Shown here one piece after another: positions 11,749 to 23,771 of a stretch of 64,000 nucleotides of DNA. The notes under the pieces are model-generated. The model did not search any database, had not been told where the DNA came from, and saw only the letters and a list, made by a program, of their open reading frames with translations. A program made the translations under genes and the position numbers. Each line of letters opens with the position of its first letter. Position 1 is the first letter of the stretch. This DNA is from Forficula auricularia (lineage: Eukaryota; Arthropoda; Insecta; Dermaptera; Forficulidae), in NCBI GenBank assembly GCA_024734495.1, contig JALMQS010000681.1, positions 7,225,542 to 7,289,541 of the forward strand. Direction: 5' to 3'.

Positions 11749-11949
11749 GGGGGGGGTCAGTAGGCTAGGCGGTAGCGTGACAGCGAGCTAACCCGGGGAC
11801 CCGGAGTTCGAATCCGACTCGGAGCATCCAGCTAAAATCTGGACCCCCGAGAATTTAGAGACAAATTTTTAAAAAATATATAACTAGTATCGTAATTGAG
11901 GCTTATGGCTAGGAAGGTCGAAAAAGCCAAAAAAAAAAAAAAAAAGGTG
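11749..11949 (+). mobile_element. tRNA-derived SINE, copy 1
   Basis: The head contains an RNA polymerase III A box (TAGGCTAGGCGGTAGCG) and B box (GTTCGAATCC) at tRNA-like spacing. A tRNA-unrelated body ('gtatcgtaattgaggcttat') and a poly-A tail follow. It is flanked by the direct repeat CTTTCAT (11742-11748 and 11950-11956), the target duplication left by LINE-driven insertion. The leading G run is shared with copy 2 at 38612. Confidence 0.88.
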
Positions 11950-12110
11950 CTTTCATAAATTGACTACTTTTTTTAAAAGATATGTCTTGAAGAAAGACAA
12001 AATGAAAAGCCGCTTCTTTGTAAACTCATATTGTGGGCGACACCTCCCTGATACCCAGATTGTTTTATTATTTTTGTTTTTTTATTAGAGTATTTTTTTT
12101 TAGTAAATTT

Positions 12111-12622
12111 TATTCCACCAAAAACCTAAATGTGAAAAAGGGGCCAAGTTCGGTACAAACTAAGTATCGGCGTCGCAGACAGAGTTGAGATCTGAACGGG
12201 TACCAACTACCAAGTTCCAGTTAAAACAGCTAAAGTAATGTACAACATTCTTCAACTGATTTAAAAGCAAATATTGTTATGTTCTTTGATATTGAAATTT
12301 ATAACTTGGAAAGTTATAATATCCAATAAATTAGGTTTAACGTGATGATATTTAATACAAGCTTAAAATTTACTTTTGCTAGTTGTCCTATTTTATACTA
12401 TAAATAATTCAGTTGGATAAAAAACTTGCCAAGTTTTCTTTTAAATCATTTGAAGAATGTTGTATATTTATATAGCTATGATTTAAGGAACTATATTTAC
12501 TATATGGAACTTGATACCCGTTTAGATCTGATCTGATTTAATTTATCAGCGACGCGTACAACCCCGAACTTTGTTTGTACCGAACTTGACGCTTCTTCAC
12601 ATTTATGTGTTTGATGGAATAT
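12111..12622. repeat. Foldback element, arms about 150-180 bases
   Basis: The left arm ('tattccaccaaaaacctaaa', then 'ccaagttcggtacaaac', 'gatctgaacgggtacc') is mirrored by the right arm ('ggtaccgaacttg'-type blocks, then 'gatggaata'). The AT-rich centre spans about 12290-12440. No ORF. The arms are imperfect, so it is old. Confidence 0.65.
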
Positions 12623-13347
12623 CATTAATTTTTGAAAAGTCTTTTTATTTATCTTAAATAATTGAATGGCAGTTAAATTTTGTCTGTTTATTTTATGTCC
12701 TAAAGATGGGAAAGCTTCCGTTTTTCACCCTTTATTAATGCGTCAATCTCTATCAGTATGCCAAATTTCAGCATTCTAGCTTGATTGTAATTTCACTATA
12801 TATTAATTAAGCCTATAAATTTCACCCCCTTCATTTTAGGTCCTGAAAAAGGGAAAGTTTCGTTTTTTCGATTTTTACCTTTAATTGTACACCAAACTTT
12901 ATCAGTGTGCCTTATTTCAGCATTCTAGGATCAGCGGAAGTACTTTAGGTGATGAGTGAGTGATAAAAATGGTACTTGTAATACCTTTAATAACTTGAAA
13001 AATTAGGTATTCTAGGTGTTCAAAGGGGCTTATTAGGCACGGTTAATTGCAAGTCTAATAGTTTTTCAGTTATGAGGGGGTCGAAAGTAGCTCGAAATGG
13101 TTCGGATCAATATACGCAATGGCCAGTGCGTCAGCTTTCTTTTGCGAACTTGACTGACACACTGCCCTGTGTCTAGATTGAACGTTTATTTATATTCTGT
13201 AAAATTTCAACGTTTTTTATATCATTTCGGGAAGGAGGGTTTTCTAAGACCCTAAACCTTCCCTCTCCGTGCTGGTTACGACCATACCTTAGTTACCAGT
13301 ATTACTTTTTCTTAAACATAAATTTTATAAGAAAATCATGGAAAAGT
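12623..13347. repeat. Intergenic with a decayed tandem pair
   Basis: Segments near 12690-12785 and 12835-12935 resemble each other: 'atgggaaagcttccgttttt' versus 'aagggaaagtttcgtttttt', each followed by 'tatcag.gtgcc.atttcagcattctag'. The repeat unit is about 140 bases. Nothing else was recognised. Confidence 0.5.
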
Positions 13348-13649
13348 GTCTACTAATAAATCCGATATGGATAATTCTTATTTTATGTCATCACTTTTGT
13401 TAAATCCAAACCCTCCGGAATCAATGCGAGAGCCAAAAATCTATCCCAGTCCCAATCGCCTGTAGGTATAGCATATATTCGGCATTCGCATTGAGATTTC
13501 GGAGGGGGTGGAAAAATCTATCCCAGTCCCAATCGCCTGTAGGTATAGCATATATTCGGCATTCGCATTGAGATTTCGGAGGGGGTGGATTCAACACTTG
13601 TGATGACATAAAATAAAAATTATCTAATACCTCAGATTTATTAGTAGAC
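13348..13649. mobile_element. MITE/foldback element with internal 77-base tandem duplication
   Basis: Terminal repeats GTCTACTAATAAATC (13348) and GATTTATTAGTAGAC (ending 13649) continue inward as 'ttattttatgtcatcac' and its mirror. The centre has two exact copies of a 77-base unit (13435-13511 and 13512-13588), each with 'tcccagtcccaatcgcctgt'. A short ORF runs through the duplication only because the unit is repeated. Confidence 0.8.
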
Positions 13650-14154
13650 TAAGAAATCCCATAAATTTTTCTTCTTAATTTTAATTATTTAAAAAAAAAA
13701 AAAAAATCTATGTAGCTTAACTTAACATACGAAAGCTAAAAAATAAGTTAAATATATTCTGGTGAATATGGTTATAAAAATATTACATGGCTAGTTGAGA
13801 CATGAGAATAATTTATATATTTTTTTTTGATTTAGTTATTTCCTTTTTTTTTTGTTTTCTTTGTATCTTAAAAAAAATCGTTTACCTAGCTATTAGGATC
13901 GTCGAAGTGTCGCGTGCTATGTGGGTTGAGGTGGGCTCTGGATCCAACCTACTGAATATATATATGAGTCATATCTTTCTGGATAGTTCTAATCTAATAA
14001 ATTTGAATTTAATAATTTAATAATAATAGGTATCCGTGTACTTCCCTGTTAAATTAGATTTCTTTTATCAATTATTATAAAAGTAAACCATCTTAAAATT
14101 TCTTATAATTTTCGCCCTAGACTCACTTCATTTAATCATAATTATTTTTACAGA

Positions 14155-16447
14155 ATGTCTAGCTACTTTGTAGTTGAATTTTCTGACAAAACGATACAGC
14201 TGATTCCTAGCAAATGGCTCACAAAGGATCAGAAAGAATCTAGATGGCCATCATTTCTCTCTCAAAGTAGATTCAACAAAGCAGTTAAAAATCAAGAGGA
14301 TCCTTTAGAGAGTTGGAATAAACACCCGATAAAAAGGATTATGTGTTCTACAGGTACATCGACTATACTCCTAATGACGTACTCCTAATGATGGGCTAAC
14401 AACATGAAATATATTGAGAATTTAAAAATTAAATGGCTTAACTCATTTCATTATTTATTTTTCCTCACTGAGAGAAACACCACCCACTCCAACCTAGTAT
14501 ATTTTAAAAATGTTTCACTATAAACCTACACCGCGTTCCCTAAGTTTAATATCAAATGAAGTTTAAGAAAGAAAATATTAATTAAAAAAAAAAAATAAGG
14601 AATTCATTTTTCATTTTATTGCTAAAAAATGTAGATATTTATGTATGATTTATATATTATATTTGTTTAGGTATTTTGATGAAAGTGAGCTCAAGGATAA
14701 ATTCGAAGACAATTCCGAATAAAACTTTTCTTTTTACACTTTTGAAACTTTCTTCATTTTGAACCGACGTTTCGGAGGATCTTGCCTCTTTTTTCAGGAT
14801 TCAAAGGGCTTTACTGAAGAAAGCATATACAAATTTTCCTTCTTGTATTCTCTAACAGTGCTCGTTGATGTTCTAGAAATATTTTTTGAATCATCCATAG
14901 AATGTATTTATTTATTTAGATATTTATACGGACTAGAAGTCCACTTACAAAAAGAGATTAACATTCCCAGTACAAAAGTCAAACCTACGTATTAGTGTCA
15001 CATCAAGAAAATTTGCATAGATTTATAAAAATACAACATCAAATTTATATAAACAAATATAAAAACAATATTAAAAATATAACAAACAATACAAGAACAA
15101 TGAAAATCATATATAAAAAACAACGCAGGAAAAAAAATATAAAACAAAAAAGAAACATTATATATGTACATATTTAGTGTTAAAATTTTCAAAAATTCAT
15201 TCAAAAACAAAACAATCATTGTAATTGTTATATATTCCTTCATTGCCCCTTTAAAACTTGAAGAGGAGGAATGATCCTCCGAAACGTCGGTTCAAAAGGA
15301 AGGAAGGTTTCCAATAAAACATAACTTTTTATTAATCCTTGGACTGCTTCAATAAAAACTTCAATTGATATTTAAAACAGCTCGTCTCAGAAAAAAACAT
15401 CTAATTGTTATTAGTTTTTCCCTCTACTTATTTAGATTCATTTGAAAAAGGAATGCGTAAATTGAAAGAAGCTGAAGAAATTTCCGATTTAAATTCAGAT
15501 TTTGATAATAATGAGCCTAATATTCTTCGGAGAGATATACCAAAGAGAAAATATTTGTATTCAAGCTCAGATGATGATGATCTACCTTACAAAAAAAGAG
15601 ATTCAATATTACCTCCTTTTCCTACCCAAAAAGAGGTGTGTGTTTTTTAGATATATTAATTCAAATATTTCACTTATTATGTTTTTAATATTTTTAATGG
15701 ATTATTCATTACATAATATATATATTTTTGAGCTTACTAATTTATTATAATAATAATATTATTTATATATTAAAACGTAACCGAACATAATTTATACTAA
15801 AATAATATATTTTAAAGATTTTTATTTATTTATCATTTTATTCAAAAATATTCCAGATTGATAAATCCAATTTTGTTGAACATTCACCTGAAATAATTGA
15901 AAATGCTTAAATAATAAACTTTTGTATTTTTAGGTAAAAAAACTACAAAGAGACATCATGCAAATTAAAATAACTTTACTTGAAATGCAGGAAAAACTTA
16001 ATACGATTATGACCAATTTGTCTCAAATGGTAAATAATTCTCCACAAAATGTAGAAATATATTTTGAGAATGAAGAGCTGAAAACAATGCTTTCCAAGAA
16101 GCCGTTCATTATAGACGAAAATGATATTGATTTTATAGAAAATATTCTACAAAACCAAAATGGAAAAGCATTCATGGTAAACAATTGATTTTAGCATATT
16201 GTAAACTTGATAATTTCAATAAAAATAAAAACATTTTTTATTTATTTAGATATCATTTCTGAAAAAAATTGGAGGCACTAATATGAAAAGCTTAACACTG
16301 AATTTATTAAGGCGGATTTTTTTCAAATGATATAGCCTCAAATTACACTTGGCTTGGGGCCCATGGCAAAAAAACATTATCTTCTTTAGAAATTTCTTCT
16401 GTCATTCTAGGTAATTTAATTAAACTTTTATTTAGTCTATATATATA

Positions 16448-16478
<31 letters not shown>

Positions 16479-16680
16479 ACACCTATAATTCAATAATGAA
16501 TTATTATTCATTTATTTTTATTTATGTATTTCAATTTTAACTTGTGTGTATATATTTTCAGAGGCTGTCAAATTTCATGACAAAGCAGCAACAGATGACG
16601 GAATATCCTCAATAATAAAAACATGGTTGAGAAATGCAAAATCTCGAGCTACTGCTCGTCAAGACAATCACAATGAATGA
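14155..16680 (+). CDS. DUF4806-like domain protein, five exons, one apparent frameshift
   Basis: Exons: 14155-14353, 15436-15635, 15934-16176, 16250-16410, 16562-16680. All introns are GT-AG and phases agree across every junction, giving about 306 residues. The ATG follows an acceptor (tttttacag, 14145-14153), so a 5' exon lies upstream. The N-terminus (SSYFVVEFSDKTIQLIPSKW) and exon 2 (DSFEKGMRKLKEAEEISDL, then an acidic SSSDDDD stretch) match the usual front of arthropod and cnidarian DUF4806 proteins. Exon 3 looks like a coiled coil. Exons 4-5 (YTWLGAHGKKTLSSLEI, then SIIKTWLRNAKSRATAR) form the DUF4806-like end. In exon 4 the T run near 16318-16324 is one base too long, so as written the frame hits a stop. 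This is either a sequencing error or the start of decay. The function of the family is unknown. Confidence 0.78.
14757..14806 (-). ncRNA. Hammerhead-ribozyme-like motif, minus arm in intron 1
   Basis: Read on the minus strand there is an eight-pair stem I (CTTTGAATC against GGTTCAAAA with one G-U), CUGA followed by an A run where GNGA is expected, a GAGG/CCUC stem II and GAAACGUC. Stem III is the palindrome ACGU and the cleavage base is C. Loss of the box G8 makes this copy probably inactive, but stem I is the best preserved in the window. Confidence 0.6.
15247..15299 (+). ncRNA. Hammerhead-ribozyme-like motif, plus arm in intron 1
   Basis: UUGAAGA (box with C3 changed to U) at 15258-15264, then a five-pair stem II (GGAGG/CCUCC), then GAAACGUC at 15281-15288 with palindromic ACGU stem III and C at the cleavage position. 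Stem I pairs 'ccttt' and 'aaac'-side bases with GGTTCAAAAGG, with a few mismatches. It faces the copy at 14757-14806. Confidence 0.6.
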
Positions 16681-17399
16681 AAAAATGAAGTCCTGTTGAA
16701 AAACTATAATAATTTTTTGAAATTTTTCCATGTATATTTACAATATACTTATACATAATTTTGTTTGATTTTTTTACCATGTATTCATTTTTTAGCATAT
16801 TTTAAAGCATTAATAAATTAGTAAATAATTTTTACATTGATAATTTTATTGCTTATTAAAATAAACCCTTCGATACATGTCCTAGTTTTCTCTACCTCTA
16901 TCATAATACAGCTACTATATAAGTATATAAAATTATCGGCAGAGCAAGAGGGTCACTACATACCAGGGGTCCTTAGAATCTTTCTAAAATAATTAAATTA
17001 ATTATAGCCTGGTGAATCAATTTAATTTTTAATATCATTATAAATTTATTTTAAGCATAGGTACTCCAGAAAATGAAATACCGGATTAACCCTGAGAAAG
17101 CCCCCAATAGGCAATCGAATTATCTTGAAAAACTTGAGGATTTATTGGAAAAAGTAAGGAAAAGTCCTGGAAAAATGCATTTCACAGATAATAACAATTT
17201 TTTAATGTAGCCTACTGAAATTGAGGAAATGGAATTCCTTCTCGGTGTCCATCTGTGTGAGTTAGCTTTTTTCGTATATGGTACACTACATATAAACGTT
17301 GAACTTTGACACCCTGGCGCAGCTAGCTGACCACGCATGCGTCTTTCAACTTTTTTCTAGAAATTCGAAAGTTTGATAATATACATGTATATCAGTATA
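16681..17399. other. 3' flank of the DUF4806-like gene, no second gene seen
   Basis: An AATAAA polyadenylation signal lies at about 16811-16816. The rest, up to the gap, is AT-rich without repeat matches noticed in the window. Confidence 0.45.
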
Positions 17400-17499
17400 N
17401 NNNNNNNNNNNNNNNNNNNNNNNNNNNNNNNNNNNNNNNNNNNNNNNNNNNNNNNNNNNNNNNNNNNNNNNNNNNNNNNNNNNNNNNNNNNNNNNNNNN
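17400..17499. other. Assembly gap (100 N)
   Basis: Exactly 100 undetermined bases, a conventional scaffold gap of unknown true length. The right edge enters a half-copy of the foldback seen at 1289-1681, so a collapsed inverted repeat may have caused the break. Confidence 0.98.
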
Positions 17500-17970
17500 A
17501 TATTTCGTTTAGTTGTAACTTCATTGGGCTATTAATTATTTTTAGTGTACTTTTATATTTGTTGCACTTAATTTTTTGAAGTCGGTTTTTATTTTTTCTT
17601 AAAAATTTTTATTTTTTCTCTTTTTTGATATATAATAGTGGTCTCTCATCAGAACTTGACCAAATATGCAAATTTCTCCTAAGACACCCCTTTCGGATAT
17701 TAAAAAAAGAACCATCAAAATCGGTTTTCATAAACAAAGAGGTGGAATTAGAAGCAAACCTAAAACAACTCTAATAAAAAAATTGAAAACACCTGAAAAA
17801 AAATCGAAAAAAAATGGGACCAATCGGAAGCATTCGATTAATAAAAAAATTTTCAAAATCGGTTGACAATTGGCGGGAGACAGCAAAATTACAACATAGG
17901 CACAAAAAAAAAAAAAAAAAAAAAAAAAATTCAATCGAATAGAGAACCTCACTTTTTGAAGTCGGTTAAA
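17500..17970 (+). repeat. ACCGACTTC-type repeat, plus orientation
   Basis: It carries 'gttgcacttaattttttgaa', 'aagacacccctttcggata', 'ggaccaatcggaagc', 'atcggttgacaattggcg', an A run and 'agagaacctcactttttg', ending in 'aagtcggttaaa'. This is the reverse complement of the block order at 925-1270. Confidence 0.7.
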
Positions 17971-17974
17971 AATG

Positions 17975-20400
17975 GCAAACCTTTTACCAGAAATAAATAC
18001 TATTGCAAACTTTGGTTAAAATAGAGACGCATTTCTTACTTTTACTAAAAGGTTTACTGGCAGATGCAAAGTCAATTCAAACAAGATTCCATCACTATGA
18101 TAAATATTGGAAAGAAAAAATAAAAACATTTCAACTGGTCTCAACATGTTTTGCCTCAAATAAACCCAACAGATCTTGAAAAAATAATATTCTACCCCCA
18201 AATGAAATCAAAATTCCAAAAGACAAGGTAATTAGTCGAGCAAAAAATTAATCCCAAAACAATAGACAAAGATGAAAATGACTATTTTTGTATATCAGAC
18301 TACACTGAAAAAACTAAACCTAATGAACTCATTTCACCTCTTCAACATTCAAAATAAGGCCTTGAAACCTTTCTTCAATACATAGCAGAAGGGATACAAA
18401 TCTTCTCAAAACAGGAAATGGACATAGAAAACTGGAAACAAAGCCACAGTAATGCCTTTTCCAGGCAAAATAAATCATGACCCTATCAGGAAGAGGATTA
18501 TTTCACATAAATGAAAATTCCATTAAATGTCTCTTCAAAAACTTAACTAGCAAAAATACCCAGGCCCAGACCATTCCTAACATTATTATCAAACACAATA
18601 TCCCAAAAAAAATTCTAAAACACCTACAATACTATTTAATAACATACAAACATAGATATTTCCAAATCTACTGAAAAAGGCAAATGTGGTAACTATTCAA
18701 AAAAAAAACATTGCACCAGTCTCTCGAATCTAGGCCTATAAGCTTCTCTAAATCAATAATCATTAATAATAAGTTGATTAGCCAGGGATGCTCTTCTATC
18801 AGGCCAATTCAGTTTCAAGAAAAAAGGCACTCAACTACATGCCATTTCAAAATTAACCTCAGATATAAACTGGGCCCTGAACAACAAAGCATGAGAATGC
18901 CCAATAGATGTTAAAGGCATCGACACAGTATGGCATGAAGGCTAATATATAAATTAATCAAAGGATTTAATAAAAATCAAATAAAAATAATTTAGATATG
19001 ATTGATGGCAGAACTTTTGTAGTATCTGACAAAACAGAAAATAATCTTTACGCTTTTATGTGAAAAATGGATTACAACAAGGAACAATTAATTCGCCTAT
19101 CTTATTTCACCTATTCATTGAGGCTTTGATGCAACCTCAAAATTTAAATAGCGACTGAAGCAGCAAAGCACTGTTTCGCAGACATTATTATGCTGTGTCA
19201 GGGAAAAAACTGTCCATCATATAAAAACCATTTACGAAATCTATTCGAAAAAACCCTTTTTATGAAACGTGGAAACTAAAAATAAATACACAAAAATGTA
19301 AAACAATTCTTTTTTAAAACTATTCTCTCAAAAGGTAACTCAAGCCTAAAAAAGAATGGGAAAACTTTTCGCATTATTCAACAACACCGAAATTCCACAT
19401 AAAAATATACATTTAAATATCTAGATACATTTTAGTTAATTATTTATATTTATTATAGAAAATGTAATTGCGAAAAGCCAGGGCTGCATTTATGAGTCAA
19501 AAAAATTATTATTGCATGAATTTAGAAATAAAACTTTACAATGCTACAAACTATTGGTCAGACCAACAGCAACATGGCTGCAATATTTGGTTCATTAAAG
19601 TCATCGGGCATGGAACCGTCAAGTCTTCGAAGAAAATACTGAATCGCGCTTGACAAACACATGAATCTACCATTCAAGACTTCCAACATTACATCAATAA
19701 AGCGAAAAATTTACTAACAGCCAAAATTAACAGAATGAACTGCTTTATGCTTTAAAATTAATAAAAGCCACTACTGCCAAGTTGCAAAATAACGAAAACC
19801 ATTAGTATTCGGATCACTCTATCGAACGATCAATATTTTGAAATAACAAAATCACCAGTTTATCCCTCAAACTTTTATTTTGAATAATAAAGGATACAAG
19901 ATGAAAACGGGATCCCCATCATCTATCATGTGTTTAGGAGAAAAAACAATGAAATTATAGAATACGACACCCACTAGATGGATTGGTTAGTATAGAATAT
20001 ATGGAATTTAATAGAGCCATCTCTGAAAAAGACAGAGTGAAGAATAACAAAAAATACATTGATTAGACTTGACCAAATTAACACTTTATTTTATCCCTAA
20101 GACACCCCCTTTCAGATGAAATTTGAAATTGGTTCTAGCAAGAGGTTAGGTCTAAACAAACTAACTAAAAAAGTTAATACCTATAAAAAAAAACTATGAA
20201 AAAAAAATGAGACTAATCCAGGCTAATTGGACCCAATGCAAAAAAAAATGTGTCAAATCGGTTGACAATTGGAGATATGAGGTAACATAGTACAAGACTA
20301 AAAAAAAAAAATTTGAAGTCAGACATTTAAAAATATACTGTATCAATCAATTTATTGTAAATAAAGGCTTAATAAAATAATAATAATAGTTGCTAATATT
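17975..20400 (+). pseudogene. Heavily decayed LINE with reverse transcriptase remnants
   Basis: In shifting + frames one can read RT pieces in the right order: a 'GPD.IPN' type block near 18555, SRPISFSKSI near 18725, DVKGIDTVWHEGLIYKLI (motif A with the first Asp) near 18910, GLQQGTINSPILFHLF near 19075, then a damaged 'FAD' region near 19170. Stops and frameshifts are frequent. The 3' part repeats the ACCGACTTC-type blocks (20060-20330) and finishes with 'taaataaaggcttaataaaa' and an (ATA)n tract, a typical LINE tail. It belongs to a different family from copy A at 8822. Confidence 0.75.
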
Positions 20401-23044
20401 GTCGTTACCCTTTGAGTTGTTAATATTTTCATGCCAAATTGGACACAGTATTCAATCGGATTTCGGTGGAAAATGGGCCAAATGAGTTTAACATAGATTC
20501 AAAACGATATTTTTTTCTTTGGCCTGATTTTGTCGCCAAATGAACTCTACTAAATAAGATTTAAACCGTGTCTCTATTTCTCCCCTGTCTCTTGTTCCTC
20601 CATTTAGCACCACACATTCCTACTAACTGCCTTGTACCTCCGCTCCCGTATGGGATCAATAAATTGCTGTTTATAACTTTAGCACGTTGGACTATTATTT
20701 CTCGTCTACTTGTTTGTTATGCTGTATAGAATAATTGTCCTCTATCACAATGTTTTCAATAATTTTATTAAGAATGGTAGAGCCTCTATTATAGGAACAG
20801 TGACCACAAACGAATCTTTTGTTTCTTTACATATACCACAAGCTACCTCTGTTCAGGTAATACTCATTTATTATTTTTACGTTTAAAAACAAACTTTCAT
20901 CAATTTCCCAATGCAATGGTCACCTACCTTCTTGTTTGGTTTTTATTATTTCCATATCCAAGACACATGAATTCACTGTAATTGTGTCTATAACAGTTTT
21001 ATCCATTCATCAAGTTGCTTTTCACAAATTTATTCTAATTCAACTCCTCCACCAACCCAGTATATGAATCTCAAAGCTGAACAAAATGAATTCTGCTTCC
21101 CTCAAACCGGATTCTCTTTTCAGACCCACTTGCAAATCCATTGTCTTAAGTACATTTCCAAAACTGACGTTTGTAAAGTTTCATGTCATGTGCAATTGGT
21201 ACATTTTCGTTTTTATTTTTATTTACTCTGAAAAATATATTCATCTTATTCTTTTTTGCGTAATCACAAATACACGCATTTTCAGCACAAATACGCATTT
21301 GGTAGCACAAAAATGGCATCTCCTTCAGGTTAAAGTAAACTTGTATTGCGAAAGTATATGCTTGTGTGCTCCTTTCCTTTCCATTTGCTGTCAAAGGGTT
21401 CCCCCACTGTATTCCTATTTAGTTATAATCCTTCACAAATTTGCTTACCTCAACAAATATTGACCCAGAATTTTAAAATATAATTTGATTCAGTCTAATC
21501 AGTTTTTAATTAAAGGGTAGTAAAATAATCTTTATGCAATTATTAATATTCTATATATATAATAATATTATTTACAATATACTACAAATCAAACCCATGT
21601 GAACCGAATATGCTTTACAACGGCTCCAGTTCGGTTAATATATATTCAGTTGAGATCGTGATTGGTTCATATAGCTTTCTTTTCAATTTCGGACTTTTGG
21701 TTCGTTTGTCGTCAGAATATGCGATAGCGAACCGAACTGAATGAGTGGCCGTCTGCACATATTCAATTCTCATCGTAGTTATTTAATAAAAAATATTGTA
21801 AATATATTTATTATATTATTATTACCATCTTCGTCTGCACTTTTAATTAAAAATCGATTAGGCAATCAAATTATTTTCGTGATAGTCTCATTAGGGAAAG
21901 AAGAAGATTGAGCAAAACCCTTTTGACAACGAAATCTCTTAAGGAACTGCAAGTTACTACAACGTAAATTATAAATTTTCTGGTGCCAGCTGATATAATT
22001 TTATGGAAATGAAATTTATTTTCCCAACAAAATCGAAAAATTAAATGTAGAGGAAACAAAATTAGTTAATACCAGGAGCGCTGGCGATCAACTTTCAAAT
22101 AAACATCAAAATTTGAACCATTGACATATGGATATCTCTATAATATTTTATTTAATTAATATATTTTAATTCAAAATATCATTTTTTATATAATTATTTT
22201 CAAATATCATTTTGTTAAATCATGAGCCATCGAAAAAAGCACTAATGTGATATAATACATTTATTAAATATTTTCTGTAGATTTTTTTGATTTATTTATA
22301 ATGTATTCTTATTTTTATACAGCGGAAAATTATTTTAAAAAAAATCATCATGAAGATGATTTAAATATTTGTGGAGTAGCTCGAGTAGTAAAACTCGGAA
22401 AATAAATATGTTTTCATTGAAAACTTCAGGAAAGCTTACCAGCTACATTTCTTAACCCAGAAACCAAATTACAAACCAATTCCTTGAAATTACCCAATCA
22501 AACAGACACAATACACAAAAACATGTATAAGGTGATTTACAAACCAATTGTTGTTAAAATATAAAAATCTTAAAAGTTCTGCCTTAGCTGAACATACACA
22601 GTTTAATCTCTTAATTGCTAGAGTTATTTTGAAGGGTGGTGGGCATAGAAAATCACCCACATTTAGAGGTATAAAACAGTAATATAGGGTAGGCTCCACA
22701 GAGCTATGACGTATACGAGTTACAGAGCTCTCTGAGACGAAGTGAAAGCAAATTGAACAACAAATACAAACCGCTCTCTTCAGGCAAATTTTGGCTGACA
22801 TTATATTAAAGTAAAAATACACTTATATTTCTATACTAACAAGGTATGTATCTTTTATATGACAAAGGCTTTGAATGTTCTGATCTTTGGATAACTCATA
22901 AGACTAAAGTTTTCTCGTCCTGCAGTCATGAGAAATCACTTTTTCGATATGGTATGCTATATATTATACTATTTTAAAAAAATGAAAAAATTTCATAGAA
23001 AAAACTGAATATATTTTTTAAAGAACATAAAATAAATTTTTAAG
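20401..23044. other. Long stretch without a recognised gene
   Basis: A possible exon sits at 20730-20854: an acceptor 'atgctgtatag' precedes an open frame that ends CAG before GTAATAC, with plausible composition (NGRASIIGTVTTNESF). No partner exon was found. The ORFs at 21086-21463 and 22490-22822 have unremarkable composition and no known motif. Confidence 0.3.
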
Positions 23045-23505
23045 GTAATTCTACAAATGCAAAAATTCAGAAGTCTTTGAAACTTGGAATACTAAGTCTG
23101 TTAATACATACAAAAATTTACAAGAAGACGATTTTTACCACATAATACTGAAATAATTGCAATTAAAAATGACTGCTTTCATATGGTAGGTGGTGTGAAA
23201 AAGGTGAGAGGAAATGATAAATTTATTTTATTTTTTTCTAATTACTCACCATCATGATGAAAACTATTTGTTAAGAATATTATTCAGATGACTTAAGAAT
23301 GAAATGATTACCACATGGTTTTGTTAAACTCATACTAAACTGATTGTGTGCACATTGGAGGGGATAAATATCAATCTTTGGAAACTGATCATTCATAAAT
23401 AGAATACAGTATAACCGTAAATATACAGTCATTAAAACGCAACAAAATTTATGAACCATGTGGGGTTACAGCTAAAACTTTTGTGTGGGTGTGAGCCTCC
23501 TTCGC
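23045..23505 (+). repeat. Dispersed repeat, copy 1 of 2 (about 460 bases)
   Basis: It aligns along its length with 52197-52705: 'gaagtct.tgaaactt', 'gaaataattgcaattaaaaa', 'tcaccatc.tgatgaaaa', 'gatcattcataaa.agaata', 'gctaaaactttt.tgtgtg'. The two differ by many substitutions and small indels. No ORF is conserved between them. Confidence 0.75.
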
Positions 23506-23509
23506 CCGT

Positions 23510-23640
23510 TAACCCATGACCCCCCTCCCAGCCCCACCTCACCCCTGGCCAGTGCTACCTCCCCAACCCACATGCCTCCCCGGATCCCCACAACTGCACC
23601 TCACCTCCCACACCCACCCCCACCTCTTCCCAGTTTTTGC
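23510..23640. repeat. C-rich low-complexity tract
   Basis: About 130 bases of C-rich sequence with almost no G, ending next to 'agtttttgcatttctagctc', which is the edge of the ACTTTACCATA-family unit in minus orientation. The same junction with a G-rich tract occurs at 39030-39181. The minus strand has strong G-quadruplex potential. Confidence 0.8.
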
Positions 23641-23730
23641 ATTTCTAGCTCTATGGTCTATATATTGTGGCTATTTGTTTACTCATTTTAGTTGCCCACA
23701 TTCGTTCTGATAAACATTAATAATCCTTTG

Positions 23731-23731
<1 letters not shown>

Positions 23732-23771
<40 letters not shown>
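23732..23771. repeat. Poly-T tract (about 38)
   Basis: A long homopolymer. It could be the poly-A tail of a minus-strand retroelement, but no element body was recognised beside it. Confidence 0.85.

Larger units (their letters stand above)
14354..15435. repeat. Intron 1 holding an inverted hammerhead-bearing element
   Basis: Within this 1.08-kb intron the segment 14757-15299 is bounded by inverted copies of 'gaaccgacgtttcgg', each part of a hammerhead-like core. The outer flanks also mirror each other weakly. The spacer is AT-rich and has no clear gene. Confidence 0.7.

Noticed and set aside
13421..13609. ORF and direct repeats resembling a short CRISPR-like array
   Set aside because: Only two exact 77-base units with no spacer, inside a MITE with inverted termini. 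The ORF exists only because the unit is duplicated.
15857..15910. Extra exon of the DUF4806-like gene after 'atattccag'
   Set aside because: It reads about 17 plausible residues, but the frame stops and no donor follows. Exon 2 joins exon 3 in phase without it.
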